A stretch of 48,424 nucleotides of DNA from JABIAL01 sp964645825 (GTDB lineage Bacteria > Patescibacteriota > Patescibacteriia > UBA1558 > GWA2-36-10): contig CAZXZY010000003.1 of assembly GCA_964645825.1 (NCBI GenBank), positions 1 through 48,424 of the forward strand, given 5' to 3'. Shown piece by piece: positions 14,820 to 22,710 of this stretch. How positions within the stretch are numbered: position 1 is the first letter of the stretch; the number at the start of each line of letters is the position of its first letter. The notes under the pieces are model-generated. The model saw only the letters and a list, made by a program, of their open reading frames with translations, was not told the DNA's origin and made no database searches. A program made the position numbers and the translations under genes.

Positions 14820-16712
14820 TTAAGTCTCACCTTCTAACATTGCTTCTTCAAATTCTTTCTTGGCATCTTCAATTTCTAACAACTGCTTTGGATCAGAGGT
14901 AATAATCTGATGTTCAGCGTAAGAAGCCTGTACTTTAATAGCAGCATGTTTAGATCCGGCAAAAAATATACCCTCACCAACACCAGATTCTAATAACAAA
15001 TATTTCTCACCATCTGTTAACATAAATGTCTTCTGAATAAGCGCAATAGAAGCTGGAGATTGTTTTAATAATAATTGCAAAGAAGAGTTAGTGACGATAG
15101 CTGCACCATAAGGTGAGGTCAAAAAGTCATTAACATCCTGAGTGATAGTAGTAATGCCCAAATAATATTTACGACAACGCTTGACTAGGGCGTACATAAA
15201 CTTGGCACTATCTTCATAACGCATCATGATCCAAGCCTCATCAACTACTAAAATACGCTTTTTCATTTCGCTACGAATCATATTCCAGATATAATTCATC
15301 ACCACATACATAGCGATTGGCCGTAGCTCATCTTCTAAATCTCTGATGCTAAAAATAACCAATTGATTGTCTAATTTAATATTAGTGGGGCTATTGAATA
15401 AGCCAGAAAAAGTACCTTCCGTATATTTCTTGATACGCAAAGCCATGTCCTCTCCGCCTTCCATACTTAATAGCACTCCTTCAAGATCTGACATGAGCGG
15501 TGCTTCTATATTGGATAAATCGGAAGTAGCAGTAATATCTTTTTTGGCATAAGTTTCAATCAAGGCTCGATCCAATAAAGAATCCTCCGTGTGAGTAATG
15601 TCACCAATCATCAAGCGAATCAAACCTTTGAGAGAAATGACTGCACTACGCAAAATGTCTTCTGGCTTGTTATCACCGCTGACACCGCGTGGTAAATCAA
15701 ATGGATTAAGCTTGCTCTCAGAATTCAACGACACACTGATATAGGCTCCACCGACAGCCTCAGCCAAATGCTCATACTCGTTTTCAGGATCGATAATAAT
15801 GACATCAGTACCGAGCATCAAAGATCGCAAAACTTCTAGTTTAATAGCATAACTCTTACCAGCACCGGAAGTGGCAAAAACCACAGCATTAGCATTTTGT
15901 AAACTAAAACGATCAAATAAAATCAAACTATTGTTATGTCTATTTATGCCATACAAAATTCCCTGGTCAGAAGTCAACTCAGAAGAGACAAATGGAAAGG
16001 AAGAAGCAATTGGTGAGCTATTCATGTTGGTAGTGATGGTCAACTCATCATTGCCTAGTGGTAAAGTAGAATTAAACCCTTGTTCAGTTTGAAAAAATGC
16101 TTTACGAGAATAAATAAGCTGAGTACCAAGTAAGTTTTCTACCCTATCAGTAGACAATTCTAATTCATCTTCAGATTTTGCATAAATGGTGACATATAAA
16201 CCAAATTGAAAAAACTTTTCTGTGCCTTGTGATAGTCCATCGCGTAAAGCTTCAATATCTTGCAAAGCAGTTTCGACAATCGGATCACGTGGAGCGCCTT
16301 TTTCATGATCAGCTATAATTTGAGCCTGCATCGTACCTACTTTATTACGTAATTGCTTCAACACCATAGCAATATCCATGGGATAGAAAAACATAGCCAT
16401 GTCCAAAACTAAGCTCTCATTAATAATCGGTGCAAACCAACCAACGGTCACATAACGAGGGTAAGTCATCACAAACAAAGTCCGAACAAACAGATTATTC
16501 AAATGAAGCATGTTGCTATCTACTTGAAAAGCAGCCGGTGCAACAATATCTCGCACAGATACCACTCCCTCTCTGAAAACTTTTTCCGCTTCTAGTAAAG
16601 ACTTATCCTTGCCTGCTGCTTTTTTGGTGTCTTTGGGAGTCTTAGGGGCAACATTTGCTTGAGGAGCTTGTCTTTGCCTATTGGCTTGTTTTATTTCATT
16701 GGCTTCAAACAT
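14820..16712 (-). CDS. virB4: VirB4-type T4SS ATPase, ATPase part
   Basis: A 630-residue AAA-like ATPase of the VirB4/TraC group. Walker A is ATSGAGKSY at 280-288, then IIDPENEYEHL at 306-316 as in HerA/VirB4 enzymes, Walker B LVVDEAW at 488-494, and a sensor region TTITQDVNDF. The first 45 residues are Gln/Ala/Lys-rich and disordered. The upstream gene supplies the N-terminal VirB4 region and overlaps by 8 bases, so VirB4 is encoded here as two polypeptides. The protein should energise pilus assembly or substrate transport at the inner membrane. No second motor of the VirD4 or VirB11 type is seen in the window. Confidence 0.93.
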   Translation of the reverse strand: MFEANEIKQANRQRQAPQANVAPKTPKDTKKAAGKDKSLLEAEKVFREGVVSVRDIVAPAAFQVDSNMLHLNNLFVRTLFVMTYPRYVTVGWFAPIINESLVLDMAMFFYPMDIAMVLKQLRNKVGTMQAQIIADHEKGAPRDPIVETALQDIEALRDGLSQGTEKFFQFGLYVTIYAKSEDELELSTDRVENLLGTQLIYSRKAFFQTEQGFNSTLPLGNDELTITTNMNSSPIASSFPFVSSELTSDQGILYGINRHNNSLILFDRFSLQNANAVVFATSGAGKSYAIKLEVLRSLMLGTDVIIIDPENEYEHLAEAVGGAYISVSLNSESKLNPFDLPRGVSGDNKPEDILRSAVISLKGLIRLMIGDITHTEDSLLDRALIETYAKKDITATSDLSNIEAPLMSDLEGVLLSMEGGEDMALRIKKYTEGTFSGLFNSPTNIKLDNQLVIFSIRDLEDELRPIAMYVVMNYIWNMIRSEMKKRILVVDEAWIMMRYEDSAKFMYALVKRCRKYYLGITTITQDVNDFLTSPYGAAIVTNSSLQLLLKQSPASIALIQKTFMLTDGEKYLLLESGVGEGIFFAGSKHAAIKVQASYAEHQIITSDPKQLLEIEDAKKEFEEAMLEGET

Positions 16713-17391
16713 CTGTTTCTACTTTTAATTTATTTATGTCCTCTAGGGGTTGTTTTTGAAATAAATCCGGATTATAGCTATTATAATATAATTCTATCAA
16801 AGCCTGTGTATCTAAACGCTGAGCACTAATACCTAAACTAGACAAGCTGGCGTTGATAAAATTACAACGCTTATCAAGCTCGGAGCTGGCCTCAGCAAAA
16901 CGCTTGCGACTTAATTTGACAACTTTAGCAGTAGAAAATACAGCCGCTGTTCGAGCAGCAAAATTTTTCTTGGTATCACCGACTGCGCTATAAGGCACAA
17001 CTACGAAAAACTTTTTACTCATAATCTTTTCCAAAGTCAACAATTCGGAAATAAATTTAGTATAATCAGCAATCTGCATTCTTAATAATTCATTGGTGTG
17101 TTCTTTTTCTACGGTATGTAACCTCTCCAAATAATCATCAATATTCAAAGGACGAGACTGGATCACAACTTGTAATGGATGATTTAAGGTGTTTAAAAAA
17201 CCAACATAAGCGCCAATAATAGCCTTTTGCTCATCTTCCGATTTTAAATCAAAATTGACAGAAGAGACCATTAAGACTCCCCGCACCGTGCCATCATTTA
17301 AAACCACCAAATCATCCTGAATAGAAGCGATGTCCAAAAATTTTTGGGTTGAATTTTGTGGTTTGCTACCGGCTAATTTTTTATTTTTCAT
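16705..17391 (-). CDS. TraC/VirB4 N-terminal-domain protein (split VirB4 partner)
   Basis: The start is set at 17391 (MKNKKLAG...), 10 bases after the PrgI stop; the longer open frame overlaps PrgI and is unlikely. It is 228 residues long. FLDIASIQDDLVVLNDGTVRGVLMVSSVNF is the beta-rich opening of the TraC/VirB4 N-terminal domain, followed by QVVIQSRPLNIDDYLERL and KKFFVVVPYS, all usual before the ATPase part. No Walker motifs. In most bacteria this region is fused to the ATPase; in several CPR genomes the two parts are separate genes, so the split need not be a frameshift. It probably binds the ATPase encoded next. Confidence 0.8.
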   Translation of the reverse strand: MKNKKLAGSKPQNSTQKFLDIASIQDDLVVLNDGTVRGVLMVSSVNFDLKSEDEQKAIIGAYVGFLNTLNHPLQVVIQSRPLNIDDYLERLHTVEKEHTNELLRMQIADYTKFISELLTLEKIMSKKFFVVVPYSAVGDTKKNFAARTAAVFSTAKVVKLSRKRFAEASSELDKRCNFINASLSSLGISAQRLDTQALIELYYNSYNPDLFQKQPLEDINKLKVETDV

Positions 17392-17401
17392 GAATATTAA
17401 A

Positions 17402-17863
17402 TTAGCTATTATTATAAACTTTATTAACTTGGTTAGCTGCCCGTTCACCCTTGTAAACACCACCCGTATCTATAATCAAGGATAATTCCGATAATTTACT
17501 AGTCGGTAATATTCTTTTGCGCTTTACATAAGTACTCGCCTTTCCTTCATCTTTAGCTTTAAATTCTTCTACTTTTACATATTCTTTTTTCCAAACTCTG
17601 ATCTTTGGTTTTTTGAAAGTAGAGATAAAATTGATAAAAAATAAGTGAAATGGCGCACCGTTCACTTTGACAAAGGCAAAACCAAAAGTAAACACAGCAA
17701 TAAAAAATGTCTCAAAGGCAAATAAAGCAAAATCTGCTAATTTATAAGCACCGAAAATTAATAAACCACCAACAATCATAATAATGAATTGACGTACCGT
17801 AATCGGACCCAAAATTTTATCCTCAGTATCGATAAATTGTGGAACAATAAAACGTTGATCCAT
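17402..17863 (-). CDS. PrgI-family membrane protein
   Basis: A 153-residue protein with the PrgI signature opening (RFIVPQFIDTEDKILGPITVRQFIIMIVGG) and two hydrophobic segments at about 25-45 and 48-68, then a basic cytosolic tail. PrgI proteins stand immediately before VirB4 genes in Gram-positive conjugation systems and in CPR genomes and are thought to be inner-membrane subunits equivalent to VirB3. The same order holds here. The tail of about 70 residues (YVKRKRILPTSKLSEL...) is longer than in many homologues. Confidence 0.88.
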   Translation of the reverse strand: MDQRFIVPQFIDTEDKILGPITVRQFIIMIVGGLLIFGAYKLADFALFAFETFFIAVFTFGFAFVKVNGAPFHLFFINFISTFKKPKIRVWKKEYVKVEEFKAKDEGKASTYVKRKRILPTSKLSELSLIIDTGGVYKGERAANQVNKVYNNS

Positions 17864-17865
17864 TT

Positions 17866-19272
17866 CTAAAATCTTAAATGCTTATTTAAATCAGAAATAG
17901 CTGAAAATTCCTCTAAATTTAAAGACTTATTATCATTTGCTTGATATTGATTAATGATTTCAGCCACATCTTTATTTTGACTCAAACTTTCTTCTCCTAA
18001 TTTTAGATACAGAGTATAAATCTCACTATTCCTCCAAGCTTCAATGCCTTGAGCTTTTTTGGTAACTGAATCTTTTTCAAGTAAATTGATCTTGGCTAAC
18101 AATTTTTCGGCTTGCTTGGAAGGAGAATCCCCTAAACGACGAAAGTTGTCTAGCGTTAATGATTGTAATTCTTCAACTGCACCGGTTAAAGTGGCTTTTG
18201 CTGGCTTTTTAGCTGGCGGCACTTCTTTTGGTGGTTCTACAACTTTTGGCACCTCTTTTGGCGTTTCTTTAGCAACCACATCTTCTACTTGTTTTCTGTC
18301 GCTTGATTTTTGAGTAGGTCGAGATACTTTCGGTAAATTGATTTTTTCTTCTGGCTCCTCTACTTTTTCCTCAACTGGTGTTTTTTCTATCTCTTTAGCA
18401 ATATCTTCTGGTGCTAATTTTTTTACTTCGTCTTCTTCCTCTTCTTCGTCTTTTTTAGCTTTATTACCGTTTAATTCTTTGGAAATCTCTGTGATTGCTA
18501 ATTCTTCGTCAGATTTAGACTCTTCTTTCATTCCCTTTTCATCAGCTATAGTAGGAAGAATATTTTTTATTTCATCTTGAGCGTCCTTGGTTTCTGCTAC
18601 ATCTTGGTTTAATTCTTTTTCTATATCAGCAAGTTCTGGCTTTTCAGCACTAGAGGTAACCTCTACTGGCTGCAAGACCTCACTAGTTGCTGGCTTTGGC
18701 GCTACCATGTCTTTGGCCCTCACTACTAGACCTCCTTCTTGATTTATATTTTCTTTGATCGCTTTAGCGACTGAAACCAAGCTATTAACCACGTCTTCAG
18801 ACAAGACACTATTATTCATCAAAATATTCTTGGACAGTAGTTCTCTGATAATAATAGCATTCTTACGATTACGAAAAAAATCAAAGAAAATATCGGTAAA
18901 TTTAGATTGCTCTGCTGCAACAAATTTTAGATTATGCTTGGCAATCAATTTATCTGTAATTTTTTCTAAACTATATTTTTTACTATCATCACTGGGTAGG
19001 CTAGCAGCTATTTTTTGAATTTCTACATCATCTTCGGGATGAAAAGATAGCTCTTTTTTATCATCAGCAAAGCCGGTGGGCTCCGCAACCACAAACTTAT
19101 CATCCTCTGGAGCGGGTGCAGGTTTTGAAACCGGGCTCACTTTAGAAGTAACTGGAGACACAACATCAACAGCATCCTTTAAGGGCTGCATATTTCCTTG
19201 TTCGTCTTTGATCATCAAGTCATCAGACCAATCTTCTGATAAAACTTTGAGATTATTATTGTTTTCTGGCAT
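17866..19272 (-). CDS. Acidic, low-complexity protein heading the T4SS-like operon
   Basis: The start at 19272 (MPENNNNL) is preferred over the longer frame because the extension is hydrophobic and lies in the leader. It is 468 residues long with no transmembrane segment. Residues 100-185 form a compact helical region (KITDKLIAKHNLKF...FFDFFRNRKNAIIIRELLSKN); residues 190-390 are Pro/Glu/Lys-rich and low-complexity; the last 80 residues are helical (LTLDNFRRLGDSPSKQAEKLLAKI). It ends 2 bases before the PrgI start. No known family is recognised. A cytosolic scaffold or adaptor for the secretion ATPase is a guess from position. Confidence 0.65.
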   Translation of the reverse strand: MPENNNNLKVLSEDWSDDLMIKDEQGNMQPLKDAVDVVSPVTSKVSPVSKPAPAPEDDKFVVAEPTGFADDKKELSFHPEDDVEIQKIAASLPSDDSKKYSLEKITDKLIAKHNLKFVAAEQSKFTDIFFDFFRNRKNAIIIRELLSKNILMNNSVLSEDVVNSLVSVAKAIKENINQEGGLVVRAKDMVAPKPATSEVLQPVEVTSSAEKPELADIEKELNQDVAETKDAQDEIKNILPTIADEKGMKEESKSDEELAITEISKELNGNKAKKDEEEEEDEVKKLAPEDIAKEIEKTPVEEKVEEPEEKINLPKVSRPTQKSSDRKQVEDVVAKETPKEVPKVVEPPKEVPPAKKPAKATLTGAVEELQSLTLDNFRRLGDSPSKQAEKLLAKINLLEKDSVTKKAQGIEAWRNSEIYTLYLKLGEESLSQNKDVAEIINQYQANDNKSLNLEEFSAISDLNKHLRF

Positions 19273-19384
19273 TATAATATAACTAATAACACTTATTAGA
19301 GCCATTTAATCTTACTGAAAAAAATAGTAAACAAACCCTTTGATTGTTTTTAAATTGACTCTAAAATTAAAATAATTCATTTAT

Positions 19385-19413
19385 ATTATAACATATTTCA
19401 TGAGCCAAAACAA
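19385..19413 (-). promoter_or_regulatory. Promoter of the first T4SS-like operon
   Basis: On the minus strand TTGTTT (19408-19413), a 17-bp spacer and an extended -10 TGTTATAAT (hexamer 19385-19390). Transcription would begin near 19378, giving a leader of about 105 bases before the ATG at 19272. Confidence 0.7.
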
Positions 19414-19416
19414 ATA

Positions 19417-19445
19417 ACTCACCCTAAGCTATACCCAGGATGAGT
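19417..19445 (-). terminator. Terminator of the rpsF-efp operon
   Basis: Minus-strand stem ACTCATCCT / AGGGTGAGT (9 pairs, one G-U) with an 11-base loop, followed by TATTTGTTTTGG. The T-rich run overlaps the -35 box of the next promoter. Confidence 0.55.
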
Positions 19446-19466
19446 CATTTAAATTATATGAGATAT

Positions 19467-20015
19467 TTATATTCTTTCGACGTATTCGCCAGTCTCTGTA
19501 TTGATCTTGATTTTGTCACCAGTTTTGATAAACATTGGTGTGCGAATTTGTAATCCGGTCTCCAAAGTAATAGCCTTGGTAGCAGCACCCGAACTATTAC
19601 CTTTTACTCCATCAGGAGCGGACGTCACTTCCAGTGTCACCTTTGGCGGTAAGGCAATCGCCACAGGTTGATTATTAAAAATCAAAACATCAACTGTTTG
19701 TCCTTCGCTCAAATAGCTAGCTGAACTTCCAACGGTATCTGATGAAAACTGAAACTGTTCAAAATCTGCATTGTCCATGAAAAAAAAGTCATCGTCTTGA
19801 TTATACAAAAAATTAGCTTGCTTTCTTTGTAAATCAGCTTCCTCGACAGTATCGGATCCAGAAAAAGTTTTTTCTAGAGTTGAAGCACTAATCAAATTTT
19901 TTAATTTGGTTTTCAAAACTGCTCCCCCGCGAGCCACTTTTATATGTTGAGTAAAGACCACTTGATAAGGGTCGTTGTTAATAGATAAAACCTTACCTAG
20001 TTTAATATCGCTCAT
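19467..20015 (-). CDS. efp: Elongation factor P
   Basis: Full-length EF-P with the three beta-barrel domains (182 residues from MSDIKLGK; an ATG three codons earlier at 20024 is possible). EF-P enters the ribosomal E site and relieves stalling at proline runs. The tip loop reads IKVARGGAV where E. coli has VKPGKGQAF, so the residue at the modified position is Arg29, not Lys. No EarP-type rhamnosyltransferase or EpmA/B gene is present in the window. It follows rpsR by about 18 bases and ends the rpsF operon. Confidence 0.95.
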   Translation of the reverse strand: MSDIKLGKVLSINNDPYQVVFTQHIKVARGGAVLKTKLKNLISASTLEKTFSGSDTVEEADLQRKQANFLYNQDDDFFFMDNADFEQFQFSSDTVGSSASYLSEGQTVDVLIFNNQPVAIALPPKVTLEVTSAPDGVKGNSSGAATKAITLETGLQIRTPMFIKTGDKIKINTETGEYVERI

Positions 20016-20033
20016 TGATAGCATAAATGTTTG

Positions 20034-20252
20034 TTATTTGGAAATATATGGTAAGAAAGCCATAAAACGAGCACGTTTAATGCCTTGTGATAACTTTCTT
20101 TGGTGCTTTGAACAAGCTCCACTACGTCTTTTTGGCACAATCTTTCCATAAGATGAAGTAAATCTTTGTAGTTGTTGCCAATTTTTGTAGTCGATCTCGT
20201 CAACATTATTTACACAAAAATAACAATATTTATTTTTTAACTTAGTATGCAT
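20034..20252 (-). CDS. rpsR: 30S ribosomal protein bS18
   Basis: A 72-residue bS18 with the conserved core (IDYKNWQQLQRFTSSYGKIVPKRRSGACSKHQRKLSQGIKRARFMAFLPY). It keeps the zinc-type cysteines CYFC near the N-terminus and CSKH in the middle. It partners bS6 on the platform of the small subunit. Third gene of rpsF-ssb-rpsR-efp; the rplI gene that usually follows is absent. Confidence 0.97.
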   Translation of the reverse strand: MHTKLKNKYCYFCVNNVDEIDYKNWQQLQRFTSSYGKIVPKRRSGACSKHQRKLSQGIKRARFMAFLPYISK

Positions 20253-20270
20253 AATTTTTAAAAATTTAAT

Positions 20271-20732
20271 TTAAAATGGAATATCTTCCACGCTAATCTC
20301 TTCTTCATCAGAACTTGCAGCAGCTGGTGCGCTAGGTGCAGGCTGTGAAGCATCAGAATTTGGAGCTGGCTGAGCATAATCATTGCCACCACCGGCATTA
20401 TCACCAGCACGATCAAGCATGATCATATTTTCGACAACAATTTCAGTACGATAACGCTTTACACCATTTGGATCATCCCAAGAACGAGTTTGCAAACGAC
20501 CCTCTGCATAAACCTTGCTGCCTTTTTTCAAATATTGGCCAGCAATTTCAGCTAATCGACGCCAAGCAACGAGATTGTGAAATTCAACCTTCTCTTGCTT
20601 TTGACCACTTTGATCTTTCCAAACTAAATTGGTAGCAATAGAAAATGAAGTGACATTTTGACCACTAGGAGTAGTGCGCATTTCTGGATCGCGTACAATA
20701 TTCCCGATGACCATTGCTTTGTTTAAATTCAT
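20271..20732 (-). CDS. ssb: Single-stranded DNA-binding protein
   Basis: A 153-residue SSB: the OB-fold occupies about residues 1-110 (MNLNKAMVIGNIVRDPEMR..., VEFHNLVAWRRLAEI, KVYAEGRLQTRSW), then a Gly/Pro/Ala/Ser-rich linker, and the acidic tip EDIPF that docks repair proteins such as RecG. It is placed between rpsF and rpsR as in many bacteria, with 12- and 18-base gaps. Confidence 0.97.
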   Translation of the reverse strand: MNLNKAMVIGNIVRDPEMRTTPSGQNVTSFSIATNLVWKDQSGQKQEKVEFHNLVAWRRLAEIAGQYLKKGSKVYAEGRLQTRSWDDPNGVKRYRTEIVVENMIMLDRAGDNAGGGNDYAQPAPNSDASQPAPSAPAAASSDEEEISVEDIPF

Positions 20733-20743
20733 AATAATATTGA

Positions 20744-21202
20744 TTATTGATCTTTTTCTAAAATTTGATCTAATTGAGAATCTAAATCTTTCAAATCGAC
20801 CTTCACTTCTGGTTTATCCTCTTTCTTTTCTTCAGCTGGCTTTTCTTCTGAAACATCAACTTTAGCAGGCTTAGCTACTTTTTTTTCACTTACCTCTTCA
20901 GCTGGCTTACCAACTGTGCTTTTCTTAATTACCAAGTGACGTAAAAGATTTTTGTTATGCTTCAAATCGGTGTCTAAATCTTTTAAACCTGATCCATCTT
21001 CCAACTCAAATTCCACGGCTACATAAAAACCGTGTTTTTGACCATCGATAGCATAAGCTAATCTCTTTCTTCCTAAAGAATAAGGAGCTGTCACAATTTT
21101 GGCCTTTGTGCGACCAAGATACGCCAAAACTTCCTCTTGAATTTTAGCATGTTCTGTTTCTGGCACTACGCTAGAAACAATGTAAACTAGTTCATAATAC
21201 AT
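20744..21202 (-). CDS. rpsF: 30S ribosomal protein bS6 with Lys/Glu-rich extension
   Basis: Residues 1-97 are bS6 (MYYELVYIVSSVVPETEHAK, SLGRKRLAYAIDGQKHGFYV). A roughly 55-residue Lys/Glu/Val-rich tail follows, giving 152 residues against about 95-135 usually. First gene of the operon. The 150-base leader (21203-21353) holds no strong terminator; an imperfect stem built on GTTACGC/GCGTAGC near 21250-21270 could be an autoregulatory structure of the S6:S18 type, but this was not established. Confidence 0.95.
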   Translation of the reverse strand: MYYELVYIVSSVVPETEHAKIQEEVLAYLGRTKAKIVTAPYSLGRKRLAYAIDGQKHGFYVAVEFELEDGSGLKDLDTDLKHNKNLLRHLVIKKSTVGKPAEEVSEKKVAKPAKVDVSEEKPAEEKKEDKPEVKVDLKDLDSQLDQILEKDQ

Positions 21203-21353
21203 AGAATTTCTTCTAATTACCTTATCTATAATGTTAATGTGATAAGGGCTACGCTCTGCGTAACATGGTTAATTAGTTATCAGTCTATAAGACTTCGCTT
21301 ACTTTAACATAATCAAGTATTTAAGTCAATAAATAAGGCAAAAACGCTAATAG

Positions 21354-21382
21354 TTGCCAAAAAGGCTGATTTTCTCTATTAT
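21354..21382 (+). promoter_or_regulatory. Promoter of the Trm11-like gene
   Basis: TTGCCA (21354-21359), 17-bp spacer, TATTAT (21377-21382). The predicted start falls 2-4 bases before the ATG at 21392, so the message is leaderless or nearly so. Confidence 0.7.
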
Positions 21383-21391
21383 TATACACAT

Positions 21392-22576
21392 ATGTCAAAC
21401 TATATATTTATTGTAGGGCAATCCCCTCACCTAGCCAAAGAAGAACTAACCAACCTACTTGATCTATCCAAAAATGATGGCTCGATTATTGGTGATAATT
21501 TTTTGATGGCTGAAAATGATCTAGAGCCGCAAAATTTTATACACCAATTAGGTGGCACAATCAAAATTGCTAAACATCAAAAAACTGTTGAGCAACTTGA
21601 TATTACTCCTCAAGAATGGCTAGCCATGATAAAGACCAAAGAAGATGGTAAGATAAAATTTGGTTTTAGTCTTTATAATGGTAATAAAAAAGAATATAAA
21701 AAAATTGAAGCTTTGGCTTTATCTGTCAAAAAAGAATTAAAAAATCAAGGACATAGTGTCCGCTTAGTCTCCAGCCAAGAAACTGATCTATCTTCTGTCA
21801 TTGTTACTAAAAATAAACTAATCAATGCTGAATTATTATTTATTAAGCATCAAGGAAAATGGATCATTGGCACAACAGAAGCTGTACAAGACTTTGAAAA
21901 ATACGCTCAAAGAGATGCTTATCGCCCCCGCAAAGACAATCGCTCTGGAATGCTACCACCCAAAGTAGCTCAAATGATGATCAATTTGGCTGGGCCTGAT
22001 AGAGATAAAATTTTCTTAGACCCTTTTTGTGGCTCTGGTACCATTTTACAAGAAGCAGCTCTTTTGGGATTTTCCAAAATATACGGTAGTGACTCAAGTG
22101 AAAAAGCAATAGCAGATAGCCAGGTTAATCTTGATTGGCTACAAGAAAAATTTGATACCACCGCTCAAATTAATATTAAAAAAATTCCTGTTGAAAAAAT
22201 CTCTACTAATTTAGACACTAAAGTCGATCTAATAGTTGCTGAACCATTCATGGGTGACGCTCGTAATTTATTAAGTATACAAGACACCAAGTATTTAGCG
22301 CCTATTATAAATGAACTAAAAATGCTTTATAAGAAAGCATTTGAACAGTTCAAAAAAATTGCTAACCCTGATGCTAAAATAATTTTTATTTTCCCAGTAA
22401 TAGATTTGGATGGACAAAAAATATATACTCTAGAACAAGACGTGATCTCACAACTTGGTTGGCAAGCAATGCCATATCACATTAAAACAAATCAACTATC
22501 GCCTGCTGGCAATGTAATCTACAATAGAACGGGACAAAAAATCCAAAGAGAGATCACTATTTGGAAAAATATATAA
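21392..22576 (+). CDS. Trm11/TrmG10-like RNA methyltransferase
   Basis: A 394-residue protein. The N-terminal roughly 165 residues resemble the ferredoxin-like/THUMP part of Trm11-type enzymes (ending KWIIGTTEAVQDFEKYAQRD), followed by YRPRKDNRSGMLPPKVAQMMINLA and a Rossmann methylase. Motif I is DPFCGSGT at 210-217. The catalytic motif IV is AEPFMG at 283-288 in place of the usual DPPYG, so either catalysis tolerates Glu-Pro-Phe or the activity has changed. Trm11/TrmG10 make m2G or m2,2G at position 10 of tRNA. The gene is monocistronic and converges on the operon at 22709. Confidence 0.78.
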   Translation: MSNYIFIVGQSPHLAKEELTNLLDLSKNDGSIIGDNFLMAENDLEPQNFIHQLGGTIKIAKHQKTVEQLDITPQEWLAMIKTKEDGKIKFGFSLYNGNKKEYKKIEALALSVKKELKNQGHSVRLVSSQETDLSSVIVTKNKLINAELLFIKHQGKWIIGTTEAVQDFEKYAQRDAYRPRKDNRSGMLPPKVAQMMINLAGPDRDKIFLDPFCGSGTILQEAALLGFSKIYGSDSSEKAIADSQVNLDWLQEKFDTTAQINIKKIPVEKISTNLDTKVDLIVAEPFMGDARNLLSIQDTKYLAPIINELKMLYKKAFEQFKKIANPDAKIIFIFPVIDLDGQKIYTLEQDVISQLGWQAMPYHIKTNQLSPAGNVIYNRTGQKIQREITIWKNI

Positions 22577-22579
22577 CAA

Positions 22580-22710
22580 AAAAACCTTTACCCCCCCCCG
22601 ATTCGGCCTGAGCTCACAGCCGAAGGCTAAATCCCCCTTAACAGGGGGACTTTTTATTTTAAAAAAACTCCTCCCCTATCAAGGGGAGGTCGGGAGGGGT
22701 AAAGGTTTTT
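22580..22710. repeat. Long inverted-repeat element with internal hairpins
   Basis: Fills the gap between two convergent genes. Outer arms are 15 bp: AAAAACCTTTACCCC (22580-22594) and GGGGTAAAGGTTTTT (22696-22710). Inside are TCCCCCTTAACAGGGGGA (about 22632-22649) and CTCCCC...GGGGAG (about 22671-22688), plus a run of nine C at 22591-22599. The GC-rich hairpins with flanking T/A tracts would terminate transcription from both sides; the terminal inverted repeats also resemble a MITE. Confidence 0.8.

Noticed and set aside
18059..18580. Ser/Thr-rich open frames on the plus strand
   Set aside because: They mirror the Glu/Lys/Pro-rich low-complexity region of the minus-strand acidic protein and have no start signals of their own.
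21203..21353. S6:S18-binding riboregulatory leader upstream of rpsF
   Set aside because: Only an imperfect stem was seen; the conserved motif could not be confirmed by eye.
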